Shown piece after piece: positions 1 through 5,107 of a DNA stretch of 5,281 nucleotides; the first letter of the stretch is position 1, and the number at the start of each line of letters is the position of its first letter. Under the pieces are notes generated by a model. It did not search any database, was not told the DNA's origin, and was given only the letters and a program-made list of their open reading frames with translations. The stretch is from NCBI GenBank assembly GCA_027335515.1, contig DAHWHT010000212.1, forward strand, positions 1-5,281, written 5' to 3'. Source of the DNA: Clostridia bacterium. GTDB taxonomy: Bacteria > Bacillota_E > RBS10-35 > JAJYVN01. A program made the translations under genes and the position numbers.

Positions 1-288
1 CGGCTGTGCATGGTCGGCCTGGTCGGCGGCGCGCTGTTTGGCCTGCTCGCGGGCGCCACGGTTTCACACCGCCTGGGACGCCGGCAGCTGACCCTCATCG
101 CCGCGATCTTCGGTATCGCGCTCTATTTCCTGGCCCATACCGGCGGAATCGCGGTCTTCAGTTCCGCCGTCCGTATCCATCTGCCCGTCTGGGCCCGCGC
201 ACTCGCCGCGGCCTGCGGGGCCGCCGTCAGCGGCTGGATGGCGGGTGGGGCGCTCCCCGCCGAGAAGGCCCGCGACGGGCGGATGTAG
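1..288 (+). CDS. Small membrane protein of unknown function, probably 5'-truncated
   Basis: I do not recognise this protein. The frame is open from the first base and ends at TAG 286-288. An ATG lies at base 10, but the nine bases before it hold no ribosome binding site and too little sequence to judge, so the gene most likely begins upstream and only its C-terminal end (about 95 residues) is seen. The product is very hydrophobic, with about three membrane segments: a glycine-rich one (GLVGGALFGLLAGATV), one around LTLIAAIFGIALYFLA, and one around ARALAAACGAAVSGWMAGG. A basic loop, SHRLGRRQ, lies between the first two. The tail is short and charged. The transporter gene follows on the same strand after about 100 bp, with no clear terminator between, so co-transcription is possible but not shown. 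Confidence 0.6.
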   Translation, partial: RLCMVGLVGGALFGLLAGATVSHRLGRRQLTLIAAIFGIALYFLAHTGGIAVFSSAVRIHLPVWARALAAACGAAVSGWMAGGALPAEKARDGRM

Positions 289-389
289 CGGCTTGCACAG
301 CATCCGGTCACACCACCACGGTTCCCACGCCTCGCCGCGACAGGTCAGGGCCGTGCCGCGCCGAAGCCCCGCACCAGGGGGAATGCCTG
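289..389. other. Intergenic gap upstream of the transporter
   Basis: This stretch holds the ribosome binding site of the next gene. I see no convincing promoter: TTGCAC at 293-298 has no -10-like hexamer at the right distance. No T-rich hairpin terminator is present either. The transporter frame is open back to the start of the window, but the peptide it would encode here is arginine- and proline-rich low-complexity sequence, typical of a shadow frame in GC-rich DNA. Confidence 0.5.
376..382 (+). promoter_or_regulatory. Ribosome binding site deciding the GTG 390 start
   Basis: AGGGGGA lies 7 nt before GTG 390. It is the only good Shine-Dalgarno match close to the point where the frame turns from low-complexity sequence into a transporter-like protein. 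Confidence 0.6.
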
Positions 390-1673
390 GTGCGCCGCGG
401 ACCCGCCGCCGCCCCGGCCGTCCCCGAGCCGGAACACCCCGACGAGGCCTACAACACCAGCGTCAACACCGCCCACGGAGCGGCACAGGCCCTGGCGATC
501 AACCTGGTCAACCCATTCCTTGGAATCGACCTGATCCGCCTGGGCGCGAGCAACCTTGAGATCGCGCTGCTATCGGCGCTGCCACCCCTGGCGGCCACCG
601 TCAGCAACCTGGGCGGGGCGCGTTGGCTGGCGCGGCGCCCGGAGCCCAAGCGCGCGGGGGCGGCGATGTTCCTCACCGCGCGGCTCGCCGTCATCGGGTT
701 TGCGCTGCTGAACCTCGGGCTCGGTCCGCGCGCCCGGCCCGCGCCATGGCGCGCGATGGCGATGGTCGTCCTGGTCGGGTTGCTCAACGTACCCAACGCG
801 GTGGGCAACCTCTCCTGGCAGGCGCTGATCACCGGACTGCTGGGGGCGTCGCGCCGCGCCCGGGCCCTGGCCCGCCGCAGCATGGTCGCCAGTCTGGCCG
901 GGGTGAGCGTCGTCCTCATGGCCGGTTGGTGGGTGCGCACGCGGTTGGATCCGGGCGCCTACAGCTGGCTCTATCTGCTGGGCGCGCTGGCCGGAGTGGT
1001 CGAGGTCGCCATCTTCCTGCGCCTGCGCGGCAATCCGGTCGTCCAGAGCCTGCCGACCGACCTCCGACCGGCCATCGCCCGCCTGTGGCGCGACCTGCCC
1101 TATCGCGCCTACACACTGGCGTGCCTGCCCTTCTATTTCGGCTGGCTGATGGCGTGGCCGCTGTTTCTGCGCTATCAGGTCAGCATCGCGCACGCCACCA
1201 ACCTCTGGATCGGCGTCTTCACGGCCGTCAACGCCCTCAGTGCGGCGGCCGGCAACCTGATCTGGTCGCGCATTGGCGACCACCTCGGGCCCAAGCTGGC
1301 GCTGCCCCTGGCGATCGCCGGGCTCGCCGGCGTTCCCTTCTCGTACGCCTTTGCGCCCGGCTTCTGGGGCCTGGTCGGCACCAACGCGCTTGGCGGGGTG
1401 ATGGGCGGCGGGGTCAACCTGCTGTTGCTGGTGCGGCTCATGGAGGTGGCCCCGGAGGCCGACCGCGTCGTGGCCATGGGGATCGCCAACACGGTGATCG
1501 GGGCCATCGGCGTCGCGGGGCCGCTCCTTGGCATCGCGCTGCTGCGCTTCCTGCCGATGCCGCAGATCTTTTTCGTCCCCGCCATCCTGCGCTTCTGCGG
1601 CGGGCTGGCCCTCCTGGCCGCCGGTGCCACCTTCGTCGGACGCCGACCGCGCGTCGGTACGGCCCCCGGCTGA
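390..1673 (+). CDS. Major facilitator superfamily-type transporter
   Basis: This is a 427-residue integral membrane protein, the usual length for a 12-helix secondary transporter of the major facilitator superfamily. Hydrophobic segments can be placed near residues 32-50, 57-75, 93-112, 122-141, 165-182, 191-210, 240-261, 270-291, 302-320, 326-350, 360-385 and 393-416. A long loop at about 211-238 separates the two six-helix halves. The loop between helices 8 and 9 (IWSRIGDHLGPKLAL, from residue 291) resembles the family's G-x-x-x-D-R-x-G motif; the matching loop between helices 2 and 3 (GGARWLARRPEPKRAG) is degenerate and lacks the acidic residue. The N-terminus (about 30 residues) is polar and proline-rich. 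The frame runs far upstream, but GTG 390 is preferred because of AGGGGGA 7 nt before it. The substrate is unknown. A sugar phosphate isomerase-like gene follows after 47 bp, so a sugar or polyol is a reasonable guess only. Confidence 0.8.
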   Translation: MRRGPAAAPAVPEPEHPDEAYNTSVNTAHGAAQALAINLVNPFLGIDLIRLGASNLEIALLSALPPLAATVSNLGGARWLARRPEPKRAGAAMFLTARLAVIGFALLNLGLGPRARPAPWRAMAMVVLVGLLNVPNAVGNLSWQALITGLLGASRRARALARRSMVASLAGVSVVLMAGWWVRTRLDPGAYSWLYLLGALAGVVEVAIFLRLRGNPVVQSLPTDLRPAIARLWRDLPYRAYTLACLPFYFGWLMAWPLFLRYQVSIAHATNLWIGVFTAVNALSAAAGNLIWSRIGDHLGPKLALPLAIAGLAGVPFSYAFAPGFWGLVGTNALGGVMGGGVNLLLLVRLMEVAPEADRVVAMGIANTVIGAIGVAGPLLGIALLRFLPMPQIFFVPAILRFCGGLALLAAGATFVGRRPRVGTAPG

Positions 1674-1707
1674 GCAGGCAGGGCGCGCGCCCACCGCCGC
1701 GAATGGG

Positions 1708-1714
1708 AAAAGGA
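1708..1714 (+). promoter_or_regulatory. Ribosome binding site favouring the ATG 1721 start
   Basis: AAAAGGA lies 6 nt before ATG 1721. The alternative ATG 1703 in the same frame has no such site, and TTG 1784 has only a G-rich stretch (GGGGACGGGA) before it. Confidence 0.5.
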
Positions 1715-1720
1715 CCGCGC

Positions 1721-2536
1721 ATGCGGCCACGATGGTGCGGCGGCCCGCGCATCCGGCGGGCGCCAGAGGGGCGGGGACGGGATTTGGCCAGAGGCGGCGT
1801 TGCGTTACAACTGTATACGTTGCGAGAGGACCTCTCCAAGGATTTCCGCGGCACGCTGCAGAAGGTGGCGGCCATGGGATATCCGGCGGTGGAGTTCGCG
1901 GGGTATGGCGGACTTGGCCCCGATGAGATCAAGGCCCTGTGCACCGAGCTGGGCCTGAAGGTCGCCGGCACCCATACCGGCATTGAGGCGCTGCAGACGG
2001 ATCTGGCCAAGGTCGTGGCCCTGCACCGCACCGTCGGTTCGACCCACGTCACCGTGCCCTCGATTCCGGGGGCCCGCTACAGCCGGGACGCGGCCGGCTT
2101 CACCCAGGCAGCGAAGGACCTTGAGGCATTGGCCGTGCGGTTGGCCGGAGAAGGCCTGACCCTCGCCTACCACAACCATGACTTCGAGTTCTTCCCCACA
2201 GACGGCGGCTATGGCCTGGACCTGCTCTATGCGCAGGCCCCCCACCTCCACGCCGAGTTGGATGTGTACTGGGCCGCCAAGGGAGGCGTCGACCCCGCCG
2301 CCTACATCCGCAAGCTTGGCTCCCGGTGCAGCCTGCTCCACGTCAAAGACCGCAGCGAGTCCGGCGCCTTTGCCCCGGTCGGCGCCGGCAACCTGGATTT
2401 CCAGTCCATCCTGGCGGCGGGCGATGCGGTCGGCACGGAGTGGTTCATCGTCGAGCAGGACCGCTGCGTCGAACAGACCGCCCTGGAGTCCGTGCGCATC
2501 AGCCTGGAGAACCTTCGCAAGTGGGGCCGCCTCTGA
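1721..2536 (+). CDS. Sugar phosphate isomerase/epimerase-like TIM-barrel protein
   Basis: The product (271 residues from ATG 1721) belongs to the xylose isomerase-like TIM-barrel family (AP endonuclease 2 fold), which includes IolE-like dehydratases and sugar epimerases and is cytoplasmic. The first strand reads ALQLYTLRE (from about residue 29), followed by GTLQKVAAMGYPAVEFAGY with Glu58, then AGTHTG with His85. The divalent-metal pocket is recognisable: YHNHDFEF at 150-157, ELDVYW at 179-184 with Asp181, HVKD at 207-210, and VEQD at 244-247 with Glu245. Nothing essential appears missing and the length is normal. The start is uncertain: ATG 1721 has the best ribosome binding site but adds about 26 arginine-rich residues before the barrel, while TTG 1784 would give a compact 250-residue protein. 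It follows the transporter by 47 bp, and the two are probably co-transcribed. The exact substrate and reaction cannot be assigned from sequence. Confidence 0.85.
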   Translation: MRPRWCGGPRIRRAPEGRGRDLARGGVALQLYTLREDLSKDFRGTLQKVAAMGYPAVEFAGYGGLGPDEIKALCTELGLKVAGTHTGIEALQTDLAKVVALHRTVGSTHVTVPSIPGARYSRDAAGFTQAAKDLEALAVRLAGEGLTLAYHNHDFEFFPTDGGYGLDLLYAQAPHLHAELDVYWAAKGGVDPAAYIRKLGSRCSLLHVKDRSESGAFAPVGAGNLDFQSILAAGDAVGTEWFIVEQDRCVEQTALESVRISLENLRKWGRL

Positions 2537-2544
2537 TACGCTCC

Positions 2545-2589
2545 ATGCGCCCACCGGGGGTGGCCGCGCGTCCTCCCCGGTGGGTGCAT
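2545..2589 (+). terminator. Long GC-rich hairpin after the isomerase gene
   Basis: The arm ATGCGCCCACCGGGG (2545-2559) pairs with CCCCGGTGGGTGCAT (2575-2589) over 15 positions with a single G-T wobble, around a 15-nt loop. It begins 8 nt after the isomerase stop, as a terminator would. No T-tract follows, so it may be a factor-assisted terminator or an RNA 3'-end stabiliser rather than a classic intrinsic terminator. Its last base is the first T of the -35 box of the tRNA promoter. Confidence 0.6.
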
Positions 2590-2617
2590 TGACCCGACTT
2601 TGACCCCGTGCTATGAT
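2589..2617 (+). promoter_or_regulatory. Sigma-70-type promoter of the tRNA-Leu pair
   Basis: The -35 box TTGACC (2589-2594) and the -10 box TATGAT (2612-2617) are each one base from consensus and are separated by the ideal 17 bp. The predicted transcription start is near 2624, about 13 nt before the first tRNA. The bases after the -10 are G+C-rich (CCCGTCCGCGG), as in stable RNA promoters subject to stringent control; that regulation is inferred. A second TTGACC at 2600-2605 is too close to the -10 to be used with it. Confidence 0.8.
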
Positions 2618-2636
2618 CCCGTCCGCGGTCGGTGAT

Positions 2637-2723
2637 GCCGGAGTGGTGGAACTGGCAGACACGCGGTGTTCAGGGCGCCGTGGGCGCAAGCCTGTGTGGG
2701 TTCAAATCCCACCTCCGGCACCA
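2637..2723 (+). tRNA. tRNA-Leu, anticodon CAG
   Basis: This is a complete class II tRNA of 87 nt including an encoded CCA. The acceptor GCCGGAG (2637-2643) pairs perfectly with CTCCGGC (2713-2719); the discriminator is A2720 and CCA is 2721-2723. The anticodon stem CGGTG/CGCCG (2664-2668/2676-2680) encloses loop TTCAGGG, with anticodon CAG at 2671-2673, which reads CUG codons. The variable arm (2681-2695) is long, with a GGGC-GCAA-GCCT hairpin, as expected for leucine tRNA. The T arm is GTGGG-TTCAAAT-CCCAC (2696-2712). The discriminator A and long variable arm support leucine over serine. Confidence 0.95.
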
Positions 2724-2753
2724 AGCATCGCCGCCGCGAACCCCTTTTGGTGT

Positions 2754-2838
2754 GCGAGAGTGCTGGAACTGGCAGACAGGCACGTTTGAGGGGCGTGTGG
2801 CGCAAGCCGTGGGGGTTCAAGTCCCCCCTCTCGCACCA
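2754..2838 (+). tRNA. tRNA-Leu, anticodon GAG
   Basis: This is a complete class II tRNA of 85 nt including CCA. The acceptor GCGAGAG (2754-2760) pairs perfectly with CTCTCGC (2828-2834); A2835 is the discriminator and CCA is 2836-2838. The anticodon stem CACGT/GCGTG (2781-2785/2793-2797) encloses loop TTGAGGG, giving anticodon GAG at 2788-2790, which reads CUC and CUU codons. The variable arm TGGCGCAAGCCGT (2798-2810) is long, and the T arm is GGGGG-TTCAAGT-CCCCC (2811-2827). It lies 30 nt after the first tRNA and shares the D-arm stretch GGAACTGGCAGACA with it, so the pair is one transcription unit and may have arisen by duplication. Confidence 0.95.
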
Positions 2839-2874
2839 AACCACCTTGGGACACAAGAGATAATGGGTCATGGG

Positions 2875-2910
2875 CGGGACTTCCACAAAAACCAGGAAGT
2901 CCCGTTTCTT
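2875..2910 (+). terminator. Intrinsic terminator of the tRNA operon
   Basis: A perfect 10-bp stem, CGGGACTTCC (2875-2884) with GGAAGTCCCG (2895-2904), encloses an A-rich 10-nt loop and is followed by TTTCTT (2905-2910). It sits 36 nt after the second tRNA, where a Rho-independent terminator is expected. The T-run is short and interrupted, so some read-through into the recombinase gene is plausible. The same sequence is also one member of a repeated dyad (see the repeat at 2873-2966). Confidence 0.75.
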
Positions 2911-2954
2911 GTGCCGGTTTTGGGCCGGACGTGCCGGGCAGGCGGGGCTTCCAC

Positions 2955-2963
2955 GAGGGGGAA
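2955..2963 (+). promoter_or_regulatory. Ribosome binding site for TTG 2970, inside a hairpin
   Basis: GAGGGGGAA lies 6 nt before TTG 2970 and decides this start over GTG 2931, which has no Shine-Dalgarno sequence. The site lies in the loop and 3' arm of the hairpin GGCTTCC (2946-2952)/GGAAGCC (2960-2966), so folding would limit ribosome access. This suggests low or conditional expression. Confidence 0.6.
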
Positions 2964-2969
2964 GCCGTA

Positions 2970-3926
2970 TTGCGCCGCAACAAAAAGCTCGCCCAGCCCT
3001 CCCCTGCCCCAGCTACGGAAACCGCGTGGCATGACCGGGTGGACGCGTTCCTCGCCGCCGAGGAACTGCAAGGCCGCAGTCCCCGTTCCCTTGCCCTGCA
3101 CCGAGAATCCTTTTCGGCCGCTCGCCGCCACCTCGACGCGGTGCGGGCACCGGCCGATCCCCTGGCCATCGACCGGACCCACCTCGGCGCCATGGTCCTG
3201 CACATGCGCCAGGACGGGCTGCAGCCGCGCACCATCAACCTGCGCCTGCAGTCCCTTCAGCAGCTCTTCACCTTCTTGCGCGTCGAAGGACTTCGAGCCG
3301 ACAACCCGGCTGCGGCCACCCCGCGTCAGCGGGAGTTGCACCGCCCGCCCCGGGCGTTGGCCGACGACGAAGTTGTTCGCCTGCTGCGCCAGCCGGACCG
3401 GACGACATTCGCGGGCCTGCGCGACTACGTGTTGCTGCTTCTGCTGCTGGACACGGGGATGCGGCTTCGCGAATGCGTGGCCATCGAACTCGACGACCTC
3501 GACCTGGAGCACCGCTGCATCCACCTGCGCCCGGAGGTAACCAAGACGCGCGAAGGCCGGACGGTCTTTGTCAGCACGGAGACCGTCGCCGAGCTGAAGG
3601 GCTACCTCAAGACTCGCGGCTCGGTCGCGACGCGGCGGTTGTTCATCTCCTGGGACGAGGCCGCACTCTCCACGGATACGGTGCATGGGCGGATCAGCCA
3701 GTACGCGGCGACGGCCATGGTCAAGGCAACGCCCCACGCGTTGCGGCACACCTTCGCCCGGATGTACCTGATGGGAGGCGGGGATGCGTTCTCGCTCCAA
3801 CAACTCCTCGGCCACCGGGACGCGGCGTCGACGGCGGTGTACGCCCGCCTGTGGTCGAGGGACCTGCAGGCGCTGCACGACCGGCACGCGCCGGTGGCGC
3901 GGCTGCGTCTCCCCTCCCGACCGTGA
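2970..3926 (+). CDS. Tyrosine recombinase/integrase (XerC/D-like)
   Basis: A 318-residue site-specific tyrosine recombinase of normal length. An N-terminal SAM-like core-binding domain occupies about residues 15-115, and the catalytic domain follows from about 128. The full catalytic set is visible: Arg165 in DTGMRLRE, Lys192 in VTKTREGR, His256 and Arg259 in PHALRHTFA, His282 in LLGHRD, and the nucleophile Tyr291 in AVYARL. Such enzymes cut and rejoin DNA through a 3'-phosphotyrosine intermediate. The stretch GGGDAFSLQQLLGH and the tail LWSRDLQALHDRHAP are, from memory, like integrases of mobile elements in Firmicutes rather than housekeeping XerC or XerD. TTG 2970 is chosen for its ribosome binding site; GTG 2931 would add 13 residues. 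The gene lies just after two tRNA genes and ends 4 bp from the stop of a second, opposing recombinase. No excisionase-like gene is seen nearby. Confidence 0.9.
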   Translation: MRRNKKLAQPSPAPATETAWHDRVDAFLAAEELQGRSPRSLALHRESFSAARRHLDAVRAPADPLAIDRTHLGAMVLHMRQDGLQPRTINLRLQSLQQLFTFLRVEGLRADNPAAATPRQRELHRPPRALADDEVVRLLRQPDRTTFAGLRDYVLLLLLLDTGMRLRECVAIELDDLDLEHRCIHLRPEVTKTREGRTVFVSTETVAELKGYLKTRGSVATRRLFISWDEAALSTDTVHGRISQYAATAMVKATPHALRHTFARMYLMGGGDAFSLQQLLGHRDAASTAVYARLWSRDLQALHDRHAPVARLRLPSRP

Positions 3927-3940
3927 CCTCTCAGAAGAGG
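3927..3940. terminator. Possible small bidirectional hairpin between convergent recombinases
   Basis: CCTCT (3927-3931) and AGAGG (3936-3940) form a 5-bp stem around CAGA, exactly at the junction of the two stop codons. There is no T-tract on either side and the stem is short, so this is only a weak candidate for a shared terminator. Confidence 0.25.
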
Positions 3941-5091
3941 CGCATCTGCCGCAGGCGAGCGGTCCGGATCCCCTCAGCCGGCCGCTCGCCGTCGGGTGCG
4001 GCCGTCCGGCGAGACGTCCCCGCGTGAGACCGACGAACCGGTGAACCCAGAGCCGCGACCTGGCGGTCCGGTGACTCGTCCACGGGCTCCAGATTGATCA
4101 AATCGCTCAGTGCCGCCGTCGGATCCGCGCGGTCTCGCAACATTCCCAGTTCCTGGTCCCGGAACTGCAGATACTGTTCCAGGACCTTGGGGTCGACGTG
4201 CCCCATGATCCGATGCAGAGAGTAGCTGTCTCCGTTGCCGAGCAGGTAGTTGACCGCGAACGTATGGCGCAGAACGTGGGGCGTGACCCGCCTGTGGATG
4301 CCTGCTGCCGTAGCCCAGTGGGCCATGGTCTCCCACAGGGCGTCTCGGTTAAATGGCTTACCCCGTACACCCGCGAATAGCCGAGGGTTGCGGTCGGGGC
4401 GTCGATGCCGTTCACGCAGGTAGTCTTGGAGATATGTGATCGACAGCCGGCCCAAGGGCACGTTCCGGGGGCGGCGGTTCTTGGTTTGGCTGCCCTGCAG
4501 GTGGAGCAGGCGGCGGTTGAGGTCCAGACCGTCAAGCGCTACCCGCTGTGCCTCGGCGAGTCGCACGCCGCAGTCGATGATCAATGCGGTCACGGCACGC
4601 GTACGCAACTGTGCGATGCTGCCGGTGCGGTGGCGGATGTAACGTAACAGCGTCCGGAGTTCCTCGCGGTCCAGATGCTCAACGCTCGGGACGTCTTCTC
4701 GCACCCGCGGGATGCGGGCGGAAGGATCAACCCCCGTGTGCTGCTCAGCCACGAGGAACGCGAAGAAGCCGTGCCAGGCCGTGATGCGCTTGTTGATGGT
4801 TGTGCCCTTGCGCGCATCGTCGACCATACGGTCGACCAGCCGTAGGAGGTCTTCGCGCGACACTCGCCGAGGATCCACGGGCCCCCCGGCCGCTTCCTCC
4901 AACCGACGGCGCGTCCACGCCAGGTTGTCCAGGTCGAGCCGGCAGGTCGCCGGGCGCATCCCGGCACGAACGCGAGTGTCCCAGTGTGCCTGGACCAATG
5001 TCGTCCACGGGTCGTCCAGCGGTGTGAGTGGAACGGCAGTTGCGAGGGCCACCACGGTCCCACCGGTTTGGTAACGGCGAACGTGCCTCAT
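3931..5091 (-). CDS. Second tyrosine recombinase with basic C-terminal tail
   Basis: A 386-residue tyrosine recombinase. The N-terminal core-binding domain spans about residues 25-125 (AHWDTRVRAGMRPATCRLDL through TTINKRITAWHGFFAFLV). The catalytic domain carries Arg177 in DCGVRLAEAQ, Lys204 in GSQTKNRRPR, His272 and Arg275 in PHVLRHTFA, His298 in IMGHVD and Tyr307 in EQYLQF, so it looks active. From RHTFA to the tail after the tyrosine it aligns without gaps to the other recombinase in this window, indicating a distant paralogue. It differs in a C-terminal extension of about 65 residues (322-386), rich in Arg, Ala and Pro, which I cannot assign. ATG 5091 is chosen because GGAGGT lies 10 nt before it; an in-frame ATG at 5205 would add 38 basic residues but lacks a well-spaced ribosome binding site. 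It converges on the first recombinase with 4 bp between stops. Confidence 0.9.
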   Translation of the reverse strand: MRHVRRYQTGGTVVALATAVPLTPLDDPWTTLVQAHWDTRVRAGMRPATCRLDLDNLAWTRRRLEEAAGGPVDPRRVSREDLLRLVDRMVDDARKGTTINKRITAWHGFFAFLVAEQHTGVDPSARIPRVREDVPSVEHLDREELRTLLRYIRHRTGSIAQLRTRAVTALIIDCGVRLAEAQRVALDGLDLNRRLLHLQGSQTKNRRPRNVPLGRLSITYLQDYLRERHRRPDRNPRLFAGVRGKPFNRDALWETMAHWATAAGIHRRVTPHVLRHTFAVNYLLGNGDSYSLHRIMGHVDPKVLEQYLQFRDQELGMLRDRADPTAALSDLINLEPVDESPDRQVAALGSPVRRSHAGTSRRTAAPDGERPAEGIRTARLRQMRLF

Positions 5092-5101
5092 GGTCGATGT
5101 T

Positions 5102-5107
5102 ACCTCC
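5102..5107 (-). promoter_or_regulatory. Strong ribosome binding site for ATG 5091
   Basis: On the minus strand this reads GGAGGT, 10 nt before the ATG. It is a near-perfect Shine-Dalgarno sequence, in contrast to the hairpin-covered site of the opposing recombinase. Confidence 0.75.

Larger units (their letters stand above)
2873..2966 (+). repeat. Two related dyads between the tRNAs and the recombinase gene
   Basis: GGCGGGACTTCCAC (2873-2886) recurs as GGCGGGGCTTCCAC (2941-2954), 14 bases with one mismatch, 68 bp apart. Each copy is followed by an inverted partner: GGAAGTCCCG (2895-2904) after the first and GGAAGCC (2960-2966) after the second. The second stem is GGCTTCC/GGAAGCC with a 7-nt loop. 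The arm at 2895-2903 could also pair with 2944-2952 over nine positions, including one G-U, so alternative RNA folds exist. As DNA, these could equally be binding or core sites for the neighbouring recombinase. Function is unproven. Confidence 0.65.

Noticed and set aside
6..389. Upstream extension of the transporter reading frame to ATG 6
   Set aside because: It overlaps the membrane protein gene in another frame, encodes low-complexity Arg/Pro/Gly sequence, and lacks a ribosome binding site; GTG 390 has one.
1681..1692. GGGCGCGCGCCC palindrome between the transporter and isomerase genes
   Set aside because: A simple GC alternating palindrome without a loop or T-tract; easily chance at this base composition.
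570..1730. Long minus-strand open frame opposite the transporter
   Set aside because: The translation is Gln/Arg/Ala/Gly-rich low complexity with no domain, typical of the antisense of a GC-rich membrane protein gene.
1805..2689. Minus-strand open frame opposite the isomerase
   Set aside because: It is antisense to a gene with clear family motifs and runs into the tRNA-Leu gene.
2786..2792. Reading the second tRNA as serine (TGA anticodon)
   Set aside because: The 5-bp stem CACGT/GCGTG fixes the loop as TTGAGGG, so the anticodon is GAG; the A discriminator and D arm shared with the CAG tRNA also fit leucine.
2632..3540. Plus-strand open frame across the tRNAs and the start of the recombinase
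   Set aside because: It spans two complete tRNA genes and a terminator, and the recombinase motifs lie in another frame.
2868..3887. Minus-strand open frame opposite the first recombinase
   Set aside because: It is a shadow of a gene with a full catalytic motif set; no domain features of its own.
4696..4705. TCTCGCACC match to the 3' end of tRNA-Leu(GAG), as a possible att repeat
   Set aside because: Only 9 bases, inside the coding region of the second recombinase, with no flanking similarity.
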